Notes under the pieces: model-generated
Databases searched by the model: none
The model's input: only the letters and a program-made list of their open reading frames with translations
What the model was told of the DNA's origin: nothing
From: JBAZYZ01 sp964361185
Lineage (GTDB): Bacteria > Patescibacteriota > Minisyncoccia > Phycocordibacterales > VMEP01
DNA length: 13,410 nt
Direction of reading: 5' to 3'
Assembly (NCBI GenBank): GCA_964361185.1
Contig: CAYHZS010000020.1
Coordinates: 1 to 13,410, forward strand
Shown here: positions 12,150 to 13,410 of the stretch, piece after piece
Layout: every line of letters starts with the position of its first letter
How positions within the stretch are numbered: position 1 is the first letter of the stretch
Made by a program: the position numbers and the translations under genes

Positions 12150-13157
12150 ATGAACAATAACATGACTTTAAAAAAGATGTTTCCTTTGTTTCTTGTAGCG
12201 TTCCTTTTGGCATCGCCTCTTTCGGCTGTACTTGCCAAGGATAATAATAGCGAAAAAGAACGGGGAAATTCGTATGGCACGAGAGTGACCTTAGAAGACG
12301 GCGGAACCAAGGCAGACGTTCAGAAAAAGGAAGAAAAAGAAAAAAGAAAAGAAGATCAAAAGCAGGAAAAAGGAAATAAAGAGTGTCTGCGGGCTTTCGG
12401 ACATTTGATTTCCTTCGGCTGGATAAAGAAGAATTCTGCCCTGACGGCGGGACAAGCTTGCAGTTTGCCGTTTGGAATTTCCAAGAAATTCAGCGGTAAC
12501 GCGTCGTCTACTCCTCCATTAGCCGATACGATAGCGCCGTTAATTTCAAACATTGTGGGCACTCCGCGTTTTACGGACACCACAATCAGCTGGACGACAA
12601 ATGAGATGACGAAGGGCACCGTATTCTTTAGCACCATGGCGGGAGTGAATGTAAACAGCACTTCAACCTTACGCGTAAGTGAAGGATTCAAGAATGGATT
12701 TTTCAAACAAAATAAAGAAAACAGGTACGAGAACAGTGCGACAATCCGAGGACTTGCGGCAAATACTGTGTATTACGCAGTAATCCGTGCGGAAGACAAG
12801 GCGGGTAATGTCACGCAATCAATTGAATTCTCCCTCACCACCAAAACTCCGGACACTACGAATGACACAACCGCGCCGACAATAAGCAATGTCGCGACAA
12901 TGACGGGTGGAGGCACTGTCGTCGTAGGATGGATAACGAACGAGCCGGCCACGTCCAAAGTGTTCTATTCGGCCACGATTCCGGTAAATACCGGAGTAAC
13001 CACGACAAGTTTCGTGCAATCGGAAGCGCTGACCTTAAACCATATAGCCATTGTTCCTAATCTTGCTACTTCTACGAAATATTATTTCGTGGCGCAATCG
13101 AAGGACAACGCGGGAAATATTCAATCCACTTCCGAGTTTTCGGTCACAACGAAATAA
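12150..13157 (+). CDS. Secreted protein with two fibronectin-III-like domains
   Basis: A 335-residue exported protein. Signal peptide: basic start (MNNNMTLKK), hydrophobic core (10-24), likely cleavage after AVLA (29). Then a Lys/Glu-rich low-complexity linker (54-76), a segment with two Cys (C79, C104) containing the LRAFGHLISFGWIKKN motif (80-95), and two FN3-like domains: about 127-232 (DTIAPLISNI, ISWTTNE, VYYAVIRAEDKAGN) and about 240-335 (DTTAPTISNV, VGWITNEPATS, YYFVAQSKDNAGN). It ends at the second domain without a membrane or sorting anchor, so it is probably released or surface-associated. The frame is open back to a TTG at 12066, but the ATG at 12150 directly precedes the signal peptide; an ATG at 12162 is also possible. 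It is transcribed away from the ECF sigma gene and ends in a strong terminator. Confidence 0.88.
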   Translation: MNNNMTLKKMFPLFLVAFLLASPLSAVLAKDNNSEKERGNSYGTRVTLEDGGTKADVQKKEEKEKRKEDQKQEKGNKECLRAFGHLISFGWIKKNSALTAGQACSLPFGISKKFSGNASSTPPLADTIAPLISNIVGTPRFTDTTISWTTNEMTKGTVFFSTMAGVNVNSTSTLRVSEGFKNGFFKQNKENRYENSATIRGLAANTVYYAVIRAEDKAGNVTQSIEFSLTTKTPDTTNDTTAPTISNVATMTGGGTVVVGWITNEPATSKVFYSATIPVNTGVTTTSFVQSEALTLNHIAIVPNLATSTKYYFVAQSKDNAGNIQSTSEFSVTTK

Positions 13158-13169
13158 GGGCTACGAAAT

Positions 13170-13198
13170 AAAAAACTCCGCGAAAGGCGGAGTTTTTT
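13170..13198. terminator. Bidirectional terminator after the FN3 gene
   Basis: ACTCCGC (13175-13181), loop GAAAG, GCGGAGT (13187-13193), with a run of A before (13170-13175) and six T after (13193-13198). It works in principle in both directions. The T run on the plus side overlaps the stop codon of the convergent small membrane protein gene (13197-13199). Confidence 0.92.
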
Positions 13199-13410
13199 AT
13201 TTAACCTCCCGCCTGCGGAGATATACCACCAACAGACAAACAGCAAGAGAAATGGCGCAAAGAATTCCGAAAGCAATAATATAGACAAGTATTACTGCGG
13301 GCATGACAATCACGCCCGCGAGCCCCGCTCCGCTATCCGGCGCCGCCAGACGAAAGAAAACGTAAACACATATTAGGGCGGAACCCAAAACAAAAACCAG
13401 CAAATGCCAA
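13197..13410 (-). CDS. Small membrane protein, second paralogue, partial (N-terminus off the right edge)
   Basis: Read from the edge, the frame gives WHLLVFVLGSALIC and continues to a stop at 13197, matching residues 11-80 of the 80-aa protein at 9207-9449 with differences scattered through loop and membrane segments and a different end (RRREVK against RGKKAT). Internal TTG codons should not be taken as the start, because the similarity continues upstream to the last base of the window. It is convergent with the FN3 gene, ending inside that gene's terminator, exactly as the first copy ends inside the terminator of the 184-aa gene. Its function is unknown. Confidence 0.8.
   Translation of the reverse strand, partial: WHLLVFVLGSALICVYVFFRLAAPDSGAGLAGVIVMPAVILVYIIAFGILCAISLAVCLLVVYLRRREVK
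13215..13410. repeat. Duplicated segment, copy 2 (matches 9225-9420)
   Basis: The second copy of the direct repeat, at a constant offset of 3990 bp from the first. The last 35 bases before the window edge are identical to copy 1, so the similarity very likely continues outside. Confidence 0.9.

Noticed and set aside
9225..13410. Direct repeats as ends of a transposon carrying the sigma operon
   Set aside because: The repeats are coding paralogues without terminal inverted repeats or a transposase, so a mobile element is not supported.

Overview
The window looks like a piece of a metagenome-assembled genome from the Patescibacteria (Candidate Phyla Radiation), most likely a Parcubacteria-type lineage. 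The pointers are small compact genes, many short membrane proteins, secreted fibronectin-III proteins with Lys/Glu-rich linkers, an ECF sigma factor followed by a DUF5667-like membrane protein, orphan remnants of biosynthesis, and A/T-rich intergenic stretches. This is inference from gene style; there is no rRNA or other phylogenetic marker. A run of exactly 100 N (6026-6125) is a scaffold gap. The same 55 bases lie on both sides of it, so it is probably an assembly artefact.

Layout. (1) 1-1873, minus strand: copper homeostasis, csoR followed by a P1B copper ATPase (copA, running off the left edge), under a CsoR-type operator that fills the promoter spacer. (2) 1891-3147, minus: a 198-aa DUF2238/YjdF-like membrane protein, a small cupin, a 19-residue Lys-rich microprotein, and terminators. 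(3) 3181-4175, minus: a 302-aa unknown protein with its own sigma70-type promoter and strong Shine-Dalgarno. (4) 4236-5988, minus: a small membrane protein, a TrhA/hemolysin III protein, a degenerate HAD-like protein and a winged-helix regulator, with a recurrent dyad (core TTTTGCAAAA flanked by TTAGAA) near three of the starts. (5) 5971-6180: duplicated 55-mer and gap. (6) 6208-6906, minus: a VTT/TVP38-type membrane protein. (7) 6932-9208: a PurC-PurE fusion (minus) divergent from an unknown 184-aa gene (plus), sharing a 180-bp promoter region with a symmetric element. (8) 9207-11994, minus: an envelope-type operon of ECF sigma factor, DUF5667-like membrane protein, 413-aa mosaic secreted or anchored protein and perhaps an 80-aa membrane protein. 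(9) 12150-13198, plus: a divergent secreted protein with two FN3-like domains. (10) 13197-13410: a partial second copy of the 80-aa membrane protein gene.

Two styles of gene start stand out. csoR, the cupin, the small membrane protein at 4478 and the VTT protein each have a -10-like hexamer exactly 6 nt before the ATG and no Shine-Dalgarno, which predicts leaderless mRNAs. The 302-aa unknown, purC-purE and the 184-aa unknown instead have TTGAC(A/T) -35 boxes, 17-nt spacers, leaders of tens of bases and AGGAG(G) sites. No tRNA, rRNA, CRISPR array or transposase was seen. The only stretch of about 300 bp without a gene is 5907-6207; it holds the regulator's promoter, the dyad and the gap.
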